From an uncultured Spirochaetales bacterium (lineage in GTDB: Bacteria > Spirochaetota > Spirochaetia > Sphaerochaetales > Sphaerochaetaceae), in the NCBI GenBank assembly GCA_937902565.1, contig CALFMX010000064.1, positions 1 to 13,746 on the forward strand: a stretch of DNA of 13,746 nt, in the 5' to 3' direction. Both the position numbers and the translations under genes were made by a program. The notes beneath the pieces were generated by a model. It was not told where the DNA came from. It saw only the letters and a list, made by a program, of their open reading frames with translations, and did not search any database. Below, piece by piece: positions 7,649 to 13,746 of the stretch (positions within the stretch are counted from its first letter, which is position 1; each line of letters opens with the position of its first letter).

Positions 7649-7656
7649 GAGACCTT
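7641..7656. repeat. Perfect inverted repeat between divergent promoters (candidate operator)
   Basis: AAGGTC (7641-7646), loop AAGA, GACCTT (7651-7656) is a perfect 6+6 bp inverted repeat. It is centred in the 78-bp divergent region between aroF-pheA and nth. It covers the -35 of aroF-pheA and touches the -35 of nth, so a dimeric regulator bound here could block or balance both promoters. No bulky U-tract follows, so it is not an obvious terminator. I cannot name a regulator from the sequence alone. Confidence 0.4.
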
Positions 7657-7683
7657 GCCTTTTACCCCGCCTCATGGTAGATG
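7655..7683 (+). promoter_or_regulatory. Putative promoter of nth
   Basis: TTGCCT (7655-7660, four of six), a 17-bp spacer and TAGATG (7678-7683, three of six) end 7 nt before the ATG at 7691. The hexamers are weak, but the spacing repeats that of the other promoters in the window. A GGTGG lies 3 nt before the ATG and is only a poor Shine-Dalgarno candidate. Confidence 0.33.
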
Positions 7684-7690
7684 GTGGACC

Positions 7691-8356
7691 ATGATGGATG
7701 AACACTACTGGGACGCACTCTTTGAACGCTTCCAGGCCTCGATTGCCCAAGAGCGGCGGACCCTCCCTTCGGTGAGCCTGATCGCCGAGGAGCGGCAGGA
7801 TCCCTACCACGTCCTCCTCTCCACCCTCATCTCGCTGCGGACCAAGGACGAGGTCACCCTCGCCTCCAGCAGGCGCCTCTTTGATCTTGCCAGCGACCCC
7901 TACCAGATGGTGGCCCTCAGCGAGGAGGAGATCGCAGCAGCGATCTATTCGGCGGGCTTCTACAAGACCAAGGCACGCAACATCCGCCTGATCAGCGAAA
8001 TCCTCATCGAGCGCCACGGCGCATCGGTCCCCTCCACACGGGAGGAGTTGATGGCCCTGCCCGGCGTAGGGGTGAAGACTGCTAACTTGACATTGAATTT
8101 AGGGTTTGGCATCGAGGCGATCTGTGTGGACTGCCACGTCCACCAAATCGCCAACCGCCTGGGGTGGATCGAGACGAAGACACCTGAGGAGAGTGAGGCT
8201 GCCTTGATGGAGATCATGCCGAGGCGCTTCTGGATTCCGCTCAATGAGCTCCTGGTCCGCTTCGGCCAGGTGATCTGCCGTCCGGTGAGCCCCTTCTGTT
8301 CAAAGTGCCCTGAACATGACCGCTGTCCCAAGGTCGGGGTGACGACGCACCGCTAG
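7691..8356 (+). CDS. nth: Endonuclease III-family DNA glycosylase/AP lyase
   Basis: This is a base-excision repair enzyme that removes oxidised pyrimidines and nicks the abasic site. Counting from the second ATG (7694) it has 220 residues, close to E. coli Nth (211). The helix-hairpin-helix LPGVGVKTAN carries the catalytic lysine (K128), and VDCHV carries the catalytic aspartate (D146). The C-terminal [4Fe-4S] motif is C-x6-C-x2-C-x5-C at 195, 202, 205 and 211, exactly the E. coli spacing. Where E. coli has LSAQATD, this protein has LISLRTKD, a variant closer to some archaeal and thermophile members, so substrate preference may differ. The start is a tandem ATGATG at 7691/7694; the frame is open further upstream, but only through the divergent promoter region. 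The stop TAG (8354-8356) shares the palindrome CTAG with the stop of the convergent metF. Substrates could include other lesions handled by Nth relatives. Confidence 0.92.
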   Translation: MMDEHYWDALFERFQASIAQERRTLPSVSLIAEERQDPYHVLLSTLISLRTKDEVTLASSRRLFDLASDPYQMVALSEEEIAAAIYSAGFYKTKARNIRLISEILIERHGASVPSTREELMALPGVGVKTANLTLNLGFGIEAICVDCHVHQIANRLGWIETKTPEESEAALMEIMPRRFWIPLNELLVRFGQVICRPVSPFCSKCPEHDRCPKVGVTTHR

Positions 8357-9306
8357 TAGCAGGCCCTCACCACACGGGCGACACTATCCGCCTTGCCCAG
8401 GGTGTAGAAGTGGACGCCCTCGACCCCGCTGGCAAGCAGCTCCCTCGTCTGCTGGATACACCACTCAACCCCCACTTCACGGATCTCGGCGAGCGTCTTC
8501 GCCCTGGAGATCTGGTCCACCAGTGCTGAGGGGAAGTCGACATGGAAGGTCTGCGGGATGGTCGCCAGGTCCCGCCTGCTGCCGATCGGCTTGATCCCGG
8601 GGATGATCGGGACGGTGATGCCGGCTGCCCGGCACTGCTCGACAAAGCGGAAGTAGACCTGGTTATCGAAGAACATCTGCGTGACGATGTAGTGGGCCCC
8701 TGCATCGACCTTCTTCTTGAGCATGGCGATGTCGAGCTCGAGGTTGGGCGCCTCCCCATGCTTTTCCGGGTAGCCGGCAACGCCGATGCAGAAGTTGGTC
8801 TTCTGGGCGTTCTCCAACATCGGGTCGAGGTAGATCCCCCCGTTGAGATTGACGATCTGCTCGACAAGATCACTGGAGTAGGCGTGTCCACCGCTGGTGG
8901 GGACAAAGCGCTTCACCCCTGCGGGGGGATCGCCGCGCAGGGCCAAGACGTTCTCAAGGCCGAGGAAGTGGAGCTCGACCAGATCATTCTCGATCTGGTC
9001 TGCAGTCGAGCCACCGCAGATGAGGTGGGTGACCACCGGGATATTGAAGGTGTACTGGATCAGGGCGGAGAGGGCCAGGGTCCCCGGCCGCTTGCGCACG
9101 GTCTTTCGTTCAAGAAGGCCATCGGGGCGTTCGATGTAGACGACCTCCTCCTGGTGGTTGGTCACGTTGATGTACGCCGGGCTGAACTCGCTGAGCTCCC
9201 GTACCGCTTCCAGGATCGTCTGGACATTCCCTCCCTTCAGGGGAGGAACCAGTTCAAAGGTAAAGAGGGGCCGCTTCGCCTGGGCCAGGATGTCACTTAC
9301 ACGCAT
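8353..9306 (-). CDS. metF: 5,10-methylenetetrahydrofolate reductase
   Basis: This FAD enzyme reduces 5,10-methylene-THF to 5-methyl-THF, the methyl donor for MetH. At 317 residues it is near the length of E. coli MetF (296) and covers the whole TIM barrel. Diagnostic parts are FTFELVPP with the catalytic-type glutamate E18 (E28 in E. coli), INVTNH (46-51), VTHLICGGS (92-100), LALRGDPP with D126 (D120 in E. coli, near the flavin), TQMFFD (209-214) and PIIPGIKPI (232-241). No MetV-like partner is seen beside it, so the electron donor (NADH or another) cannot be told from sequence. The ATG at 9306 follows the metH stop (9312-9310) after three bases, with no strong Shine-Dalgarno, so translation is probably coupled to metH. 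The gene ends the methionine operon, and its TAG stop overlaps the nth stop. Confidence 0.95.
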   Translation of the reverse strand: MRVSDILAQAKRPLFTFELVPPLKGGNVQTILEAVRELSEFSPAYINVTNHQEEVVYIERPDGLLERKTVRKRPGTLALSALIQYTFNIPVVTHLICGGSTADQIENDLVELHFLGLENVLALRGDPPAGVKRFVPTSGGHAYSSDLVEQIVNLNGGIYLDPMLENAQKTNFCIGVAGYPEKHGEAPNLELDIAMLKKKVDAGAHYIVTQMFFDNQVYFRFVEQCRAAGITVPIIPGIKPIGSRRDLATIPQTFHVDFPSALVDQISRAKTLAEIREVGVEWCIQQTRELLASGVEGVHFYTLGKADSVARVVRACY

Positions 9307-9309
9307 GGC

Positions 9310-12300
9310 TCAGTATCCCATACCTTGGAGGCGTGAGGCAAGCTCGCCGGGATCGAGGCCCTTTGCCGCTGCGTAGATCGCCAGCTGCTCACTCGACACC
9401 TTGCCCACGGTGTGGTATGACAAGCCCTCTCCACCGAGGAGCATGCCACAGACCGAGGAGGGGGGATCCATCGCCCAGCTTTCAGTCAGGGTGACCCCGA
9501 TCGCCTCGGTGGCACCGAGGAGGGCGAAGAGGGTCTCCTTCTCGCTATGGTCGCTCCAGATCGGGTAGCCGGGGGCCGGACGGATCCAGGTCGGGTGGTC
9601 CACGCCCCACTTCGCCTTGAGGAGCGCTTCACTCTCCCGGGAGAGCACCTCGGCAAGCCGGTCGGCCAGCAGGCGCAGCGAGAGGGACTCCAGCATCTCG
9701 CCCGAGCGCTCGGCCCTCTCGATGAGGGGGGCGAGGGCGAGGGATGAGGTGGTGACAAAGAGGCCGATGGTATCGGATGGGGCGATGTGGTCGGCAAGCG
9801 ACTGCCCGGTCCGCTCATTGCGAAGGAAGTAGAAGTGCCGCTCTCCTACCCTGACAGAGAAACGGTCACTCTCAGCCTCGAAGAGGCCATAGACAACCCT
9901 GCTCCCCGCCTCAAAGGCGGCCACTACATCGCTGCGCATCAACAGCTTCTTGGCTTCGCTGACAAGCTCCTGTGCCTCACTGCTGTCAAAGGGGACCTTC
10001 CAGGCGTTGCAGTACTGCTTCCACCCGATCCCGGCTGCCAGGTCAGGGAGCGAGAACCCCTCGGCGGTCCACACCCCATAGTCAGCTGCAACCGAACCAA
10101 GGGTGCGCTGCCTCCCCATGGAGAGCGAGCGCTCATAGCTGCCCTCCTCCTCTGCCGATGTGCGGGGGTGCTGCTCCCTGAGCAGGCGATAGCGCTCCTC
10201 GATCTCACCGATGTAGAGGCTTCCCTCCTCGCCCAGGACACGATTGGCCGCAAGGGCCATCGCCGAGGCGTCGGGGGTCTGGATGATGCACCGGCTGTAG
10301 AGAGGATCGAGCTTGACGGCGGTATGGAGTTCGCTGGTCGTGGCTCCCCCCACAAAGATCGGGATCGTGCACCCCGCCTCCTCAAAGCGCGTGATGACCT
10401 CCTCCATCTGCCTGAGCGATGGGGTGATCAGGCCAGAGAGGCCCACCAGATCGGCCTGGTAGCGCTGTGCCGCCTCAAGGATGGTCTCTGCCTCGACCAT
10501 GACACCGAGGTCGATGACCTCGAAGTCATTGCACTCCAGGATCAGGGAGACGATGTTCTTGCCGATGTCATGCACATCCCCCTTGACGGTTGCCATGACG
10601 GCTATTCGCTTCTTTTGATACCCTGTTCCTTCACTATTCTGTGCCAGATATGCTGTTATACGGGGATGGAGGGCATCAACAGCAATCTTCATCACCCGAG
10701 CACTCTTGACCACCTGCGGCAAAAAGAGCTTGCCCTCCCCAAAGAGACGACCGACTGTGCGCATCCCATCCATGAGCGGTCCCTCGACCAAGGAGATGGG
10801 GTTCTCGTCACCGAGCAGGGCCAGATCTTCAACGATACCCTGTTGGTCCCCATGCTGGATGGCTTCGGTAAGGCGGGTCCTGGGATCGCGGCTGAGCTGC
10901 CGTTTCACTGTCTGTGCCGTGACGGTCTCAGTGCCCTGCATCGTCAAGGCCAGGGCGATGAGTGCTGAAGAGGACTCCTCGCTTGGACGCAGCAGGGCAT
11001 CGTCGATGATGGCCATGGTCGCCTCATCAAGGGTATCGGGGTCGATGAGGGTGGCGGGATTGATGATCACCAAGTCGAGGGCGGCGTGCTTGATGAAGCG
11101 CGCGTGCATGGCGCTGCGGATGGCATCGTTGCCCCTGAAGGAGAAGGAGAGGTTGGAGATGCCACCGCTGGTGGAGACCCTGGGAAACTCCCTCTTGATC
11201 GCCCTCGTCGCCTCGATGAAGGAGAGGGCGTAGCCGTCATGTTCGCTGATCCCGGTGGCAATGGAGAGGACGTTGGCATCGAAGATGATATCCTCGTCCC
11301 GGATGCCGGCCGAGGTGAGCAGCGAGTAGCTGCGCCGTGCCACCTCCATCTTCCGCTCAAAGCTCTCCGCCTGGCCGCTCTCGTCGAAGAGCATGACCAC
11401 CATCGCGTGGCCGAAGCGGGCGATCGCCCGGGCATGGGAGAGGAAGGTCGCCTCCCCCTCCTTGAGGCTGATCGAATTGACCACCCCCCGTCCCTGCACT
11501 TCGCGCATACCCACCTCGATGGTGGCCCAGTCGGAGGAGTCGATCATCGTCGCCACGCGGCTGACTGCCGGCTCGCTTCCCATATGGCGCAAGAAGGAGC
11601 GCATGGACGCTTTGCTATCCAACAGCGAGGCGTCCATGCAGACGTCGATCATGTGCGATCCCGCCTCAACCTGCTCTCGGGCGATGTAGAGCGCCTCATC
11701 CCACTTCTCCTGCCGGATGAGACGGGCAAACTTGCGAGACCCCGCTACATTCGTACGCTCCCCTACCAAAAGGAGGCGCCCCTCCTCAAGGGTGACGGTA
11801 TCGAGGCCAGTGAAGGAGTGCTGCCGCCTGCCGGCGATCCGATGCGGCACACCGCTGCTCCCTACCACCTCCCTCAACGCCTTGATGTGGGCGGCATTGG
11901 TTCCACAGCAGCCGCCGACTATGTTGAGCGCCCCTGAAGCGAGCAGGGGCCTGAGGGCCTCTGCCATCTGGTCCGGGGTGAGGGTGTAGTGCCCCTCCTT
12001 GTCTGGAAAGCCGGCATTGGGGTGGGCGCTGACGAAGAAGGGGCTTTTCTCTGAAAGCTCCTCGATGAGGCCAACCATCTCCTCTGGCCCCGTTGAACAG
12101 TTCAAACCAAGGCTCAAAAGAGGGAATGGGGCCATCGTTTCAATAAACGCCTCAAGGCTCTGGCCGCTGAGGGTTCGCCTGCTTGCATCGCTGAAGGTCA
12201 CGCTGACCATGATGGGAATCGCTCTTCCTGTCTCCTCCATGGCATCGAGACAGGCGATGATGGCGCTCTTCGCCACCAGGGTGTCGAAGACGGTCTCGAT

Positions 12301-12786
12301 GAGGAAGAGGTCGACGCCACCCTCAGCGAGCAGGCGGGCCTGCTCAAGGTAGGAGGCGTGAAAGTCATCAAAATCGAAGCGACGGTAGGCCGGGTCCTCC
12401 AGCCTGCTGGCAAGGGAGAGGGCGTGGGAGGTCGGTCCCATGACCCCGGCGACGTATGCTTTTCCCGCTGCCTCCGCTTGTGCTATCTGGCAGGCGCGGC
12501 GGTTGATCAGGGCCACATGCTCCTCCAGGCCATACTCCTGCAGGTTGATGGAGTTGGCACAGAAGGTATTGGTCTCGATGATATCCGCCCCCGCTTCGAT
12601 GTAGGAGCGGTGGATCTCGGCGATGACCTCGCCCCTGGTGATATTGAGGATCTCGCTCGACCCCTCCGCCTCAATGCCCTGCCACTGATATGCGTCCTTG
12701 GTGAGGTGGTAGCTCTGGATCATCGTGCCCATCGCCCCATCGAGGAGGAGGATGCGGGATTTCAGCACATCGGAGAAGTCGGTCAT
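9310..12786 (-). CDS. metH: Cobalamin-dependent methionine synthase, full length with reactivation domain
   Basis: MetH transfers the methyl group of 5-methyl-THF to homocysteine through cobalamin. The 1158-residue chain has all four modules. The homocysteine domain (1-310) has zinc ligands C230 and C293-C294 (GGCCGT). The pterin domain (about 335-600) opens with [15 protein letters not shown]. The cobalamin cap and binding domain (about 632-850) has GDVHDIGKN with lower ligand H739, D737 and probable S790, matching D757/H759/S810 of E. coli. The AdoMet-binding reactivation domain (about 895-1158) has RPAPGYP with R1069 and Y1074, equivalent to E. coli R1134 and Y1139. The reactivation domain is somewhat shorter than in E. 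coli, mostly at its start. The presence of this domain implies reductive methylation by a flavodoxin- or ferredoxin-type donor. The ATG overlaps the stop of the COG2122 gene (ATGA). The linker between cap and B12 domain uses markedly AT-rich codons. Confidence 0.97.
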   Translation of the reverse strand: MTDFSDVLKSRILLLDGAMGTMIQSYHLTKDAYQWQGIEAEGSSEILNITRGEVIAEIHRSYIEAGADIIETNTFCANSINLQEYGLEEHVALINRRACQIAQAEAAGKAYVAGVMGPTSHALSLASRLEDPAYRRFDFDDFHASYLEQARLLAEGGVDLFLIETVFDTLVAKSAIIACLDAMEETGRAIPIMVSVTFSDASRRTLSGQSLEAFIETMAPFPLLSLGLNCSTGPEEMVGLIEELSEKSPFFVSAHPNAGFPDKEGHYTLTPDQMAEALRPLLASGALNIVGGCCGTNAAHIKALREVVGSSGVPHRIAGRRQHSFTGLDTVTLEEGRLLLVGERTNVAGSRKFARLIRQEKWDEALYIAREQVEAGSHMIDVCMDASLLDSKASMRSFLRHMGSEPAVSRVATMIDSSDWATIEVGMREVQGRGVVNSISLKEGEATFLSHARAIARFGHAMVVMLFDESGQAESFERKMEVARRSYSLLTSAGIRDEDIIFDANVLSIATGISEHDGYALSFIEATRAIKREFPRVSTSGGISNLSFSFRGNDAIRSAMHARFIKHAALDLVIINPATLIDPDTLDEATMAIIDDALLRPSEESSSALIALALTMQGTETVTAQTVKRQLSRDPRTRLTEAIQHGDQQGIVEDLALLGDENPISLVEGPLMDGMRTVGRLFGEGKLFLPQVVKSARVMKIAVDALHPRITAYLAQNSEGTGYQKKRIAVMATVKGDVHDIGKNIVSLILECNDFEVIDLGVMVEAETILEAAQRYQADLVGLSGLITPSLRQMEEVITRFEEAGCTIPIFVGGATTSELHTAVKLDPLYSRCIIQTPDASAMALAANRVLGEEGSLYIGEIEERYRLLREQHPRTSAEEEGSYERSLSMGRQRTLGSVAADYGVWTAEGFSLPDLAAGIGWKQYCNAWKVPFDSSEAQELVSEAKKLLMRSDVVAAFEAGSRVVYGLFEAESDRFSVRVGERHFYFLRNERTGQSLADHIAPSDTIGLFVTTSSLALAPLIERAERSGEMLESLSLRLLADRLAEVLSRESEALLKAKWGVDHPTWIRPAPGYPIWSDHSEKETLFALLGATEAIGVTLTESWAMDPPSSVCGMLLGGEGLSYHTVGKVSSEQLAIYAAAKGLDPGELASRLQGMGY

Positions 12787-13511
12787 AGCCTTCGAACCTC
12801 CAGCTGTCCTCCGATAGCCAGCGTCTCGCCGATGGCGATGAGGGCACCGACCACCCCCTCCTCCTTCACCAGCTCACTGCAGAGGCGCTCGGCATCCTCT
12901 GCGCTCAGCACACGGTTGCAGTAGGAGGTGGCCAGGGCGTCGGCAACGGCTGCATCGAGGGCAGCGACCATCACGGCATCGGCACGCCCGAAGGAGAGGG
13001 AGTGGCCCATTGTCGCCGATGAGGTGGCGATGCCCAGCTCCCCGTCGCCCATGATGGCGACGGTACCACTGAACGGGCTGGACCGGGCAAGGAGCCTGAC
13101 CGGCAGGGGCTCTGAGAGGTGCAAGAAGAGGTCACCGCCATTCTCGATGACCAGCTCCTCGAGGGTGTGGGTCGCCAGCAGGTGGCGTCCGAGCTCCTGG
13201 GCGATCGCCCCTGCGACCGCTGCCATGGGGCCGACGTTGGCCTGCTCGGCACTGGAGAGCATCGAAGCGATCAGGCGGGAGCGTTCCTCATGCTGGAAGA
13301 GCGGGGTGAGGGAGGTCATGAGCCGGGGATCGGGGTAGTCCAGGAGCTCCTGGCGCAGACGGCGAAGTTGCCTGAGGGTGCTCAGCTCGATCACCGAGCG
13401 CTCAACGCTGCCGCGGAAGCCGACGTAGAGGTCGCTCTCCCCCACAGCCAGGGAGAAGGAGGTAAAACGCCCCGCTCCCATATGGGCCCGATAGTCCCGC
13501 CTCTGATACAC
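12783..13511 (-). CDS. UPF0280 (COG2122, ApbE-like) protein, probable homocysteine-biosynthesis accessory
   Basis: This 242-residue protein has UPF0280 features: the N-terminal MYQRRDYR and [19 protein letters not shown] (94-104), ENGGDLFL (123-130) and [21 protein letters not shown] (160-180). The fold is related to the ApbE flavin-transferase family, but the activity of this branch is not settled. In Methanosarcina acetivorans, as I recall, a COG2122 protein (MA1715) together with a COG1900/DUF39 protein (MA1821) and a NIL/ferredoxin protein (MA1822) supports homocysteine synthesis from aspartate semialdehyde and sulfide. A NIL/ferredoxin gene lies directly upstream here and metH downstream, so the same role is inferred. 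The start is GTG at 13511, right after the TAG of the upstream gene, with GGGGGG (13522-13517) five bases before it as a plausible ribosome site. Its TGA overlaps the metH ATG. Cytoplasmic; no signal peptide. Confidence 0.85.
   Translation of the reverse strand: MYQRRDYRAHMGAGRFTSFSLAVGESDLYVGFRGSVERSVIELSTLRQLRRLRQELLDYPDPRLMTSLTPLFQHEERSRLIASMLSSAEQANVGPMAAVAGAIAQELGRHLLATHTLEELVIENGGDLFLHLSEPLPVRLLARSSPFSGTVAIMGDGELGIATSSATMGHSLSFGRADAVMVAALDAAVADALATSYCNRVLSAEDAERLCSELVKEEGVVGALIAIGETLAIGGQLEVRRL
12797..12801 (-). promoter_or_regulatory. Shine-Dalgarno of metH
   Basis: GGAGG on the minus strand lies 10 nt before the metH ATG at 12786, within the end of the COG2122 gene. Spacing is slightly long but acceptable. 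It shows that this genome uses Shine-Dalgarno signals for genes inside operons, in contrast to the first genes of transcription units in this window. Confidence 0.5.
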
Positions 13512-13746
13512 CTATACCCCCCGTTCGTCGCTGACCGAGAATAGGCGCAGCGGGCATGCCTGCACACAGAGGCCACAGACGACGCAGAGGGCTGCATCGT
13601 AGACGAGCTTCGCCTCCGAGTTGAGGCTGAGGGCCCGTGGGGAGCAGACTGCAGTACAGGCACCACAGTCGATGCACTGCTCCTGCAGGAAGGTGAGCTC
13701 CTTGACCATCTCGCTGACACCGACGCCAATCTCATTGAGGTAGTTG
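13512..13746 (-). CDS. NIL/ferredoxin-type 2x[4Fe-4S] protein, C-terminal part
   Basis: The frame enters from the right edge (first full codon at 13745) and stops with TAG at 13514-13512; 77 residues are visible. It begins NYLNEIGVGVSEMVKEL, which resembles the last strand of the NIL domain (a small ACT-like fold). Two ferredoxin motifs follow: CIDCGACTAVC and CVVCGLCVQAC, giving eight cysteines for two [4Fe-4S] clusters. The first is followed by SP rather than the usual P. NIL plus two [4Fe-4S] motifs is the architecture of the MA1822-type protein of anaerobic homocysteine synthesis. In some bacteria it is fused behind DUF39/COG1900, so this may be the tail of a larger fusion. Likely role: electron transfer for sulfur insertion into aspartate semialdehyde, inferred from context. 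A generic ferredoxin is the alternative. The COG2122 gene starts at the next base. Confidence 0.75.
   Translation of the reverse strand, partial: NYLNEIGVGVSEMVKELTFLQEQCIDCGACTAVCSPRALSLNSEAKLVYDAALCVVCGLCVQACPLRLFSVSDERGV

Noticed and set aside
7559..7690. Extended N-terminus of Nth from an ATG at 7559
   Set aside because: The extra 44 codons run through the divergent intergenic region and into the aroF-pheA start, and do not resemble Nth N-termini.
8087..8115. Internal promoter in nth from an exact TTGACA
   Set aside because: No acceptable -10 is found 16-18 bp downstream (CATCGA at 17 bp), and no gene start on this strand lies nearby.
8542..9336. Plus-strand open frame of 264 codons opposite metF
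   Set aside because: Antisense shadow of MetF, whose family motifs are unmistakable. The frame also crosses the metF/metH junction without a recognisable domain.
9787..10968. Plus-strand open frame of 393 codons opposite metH
   Set aside because: It lies entirely antisense to well-conserved MetH domains. Its translation shows no known motifs and is rich in D/G/L/R/H as expected from the complement of a GC-rich gene. No promoter or Shine-Dalgarno is evident.
1..13746. Mobile elements, CRISPR arrays, tRNA/rRNA, defence or toxin-antitoxin genes
   Set aside because: I looked on both strands for transposase or integrase motifs, spaced direct repeats and tRNA-like cloverleaf ends (CCA, GGTTCRA) and saw none. 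Nearly every base is taken by housekeeping or metabolic genes.

Overview
The window is a gene-dense, GC-rich stretch (roughly 60% by eye) with almost no intergenic DNA. It holds ten protein-coding genes plus fragments of two more at the edges. I see no rRNA, tRNA, CRISPR array, insertion sequence or phage gene. The gene families suggest a strictly or largely anaerobic bacterium: an oxygen-labile [4Fe-4S] L-serine dehydratase, and a COG2122 plus NIL/ferredoxin pair known from sulfide-dependent homocysteine synthesis in anaerobes. DUF4416, a Thermotoga-type DAHP synthase and the LeuS N-terminus fit a spirochaete of the Sphaerochaeta/Treponema kind, but that assignment is inference.

Layout. 1-154 (+): the tail of a CorC/HlyC-domain protein. 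158-2710 (+): a near-consensus promoter and leuS. 2712-4392 (-): sdaA followed by a small secreted or membrane-anchored orphan. 4432-7612 (-): an operon of a DAHP synthase-prephenate dehydratase fusion, a DUF4416 protein and a lipoprotein. 7613-7690: a 78-bp divergent promoter region with a perfect inverted repeat. 7691-8356 (+): nth (endonuclease III). 8353-13746 (-): a tightly packed methionine operon, read right to left as NIL/ferredoxin protein (cut by the window edge), COG2122/UPF0280 protein, metH, metF.

How the genes work together. The right-hand operon joins two parts. One is a homologue set of the archaeal and bacterial anaerobic route that makes homocysteine from aspartate semialdehyde and sulfide; its DUF39/COG1900 partner would be expected just outside the window. 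The other is MetF (makes 5-methyl-THF) and cobalamin-dependent MetH (methylates homocysteine). Together they would form a methionine module that bypasses O-acylhomoserine. The aromatic fusion enzyme joins the first step of the shikimate pathway to the committed phenylalanine step and carries an ACT domain, so phenylalanine may control both.

The most striking non-coding signal is promoter geometry. All five genes that appear to start a transcription unit (leuS, the orphan, sdaA, aroF-pheA, nth) have a -35-like and a -10-like hexamer 17 bp apart, with the -10 ending only 6-9 nt before the start codon. None has a well-placed Shine-Dalgarno. This predicts leaderless or near-leaderless mRNAs. Both convergent gene pairs end with their stop codons abutting or overlapping, leaving no room for conventional terminators between them.
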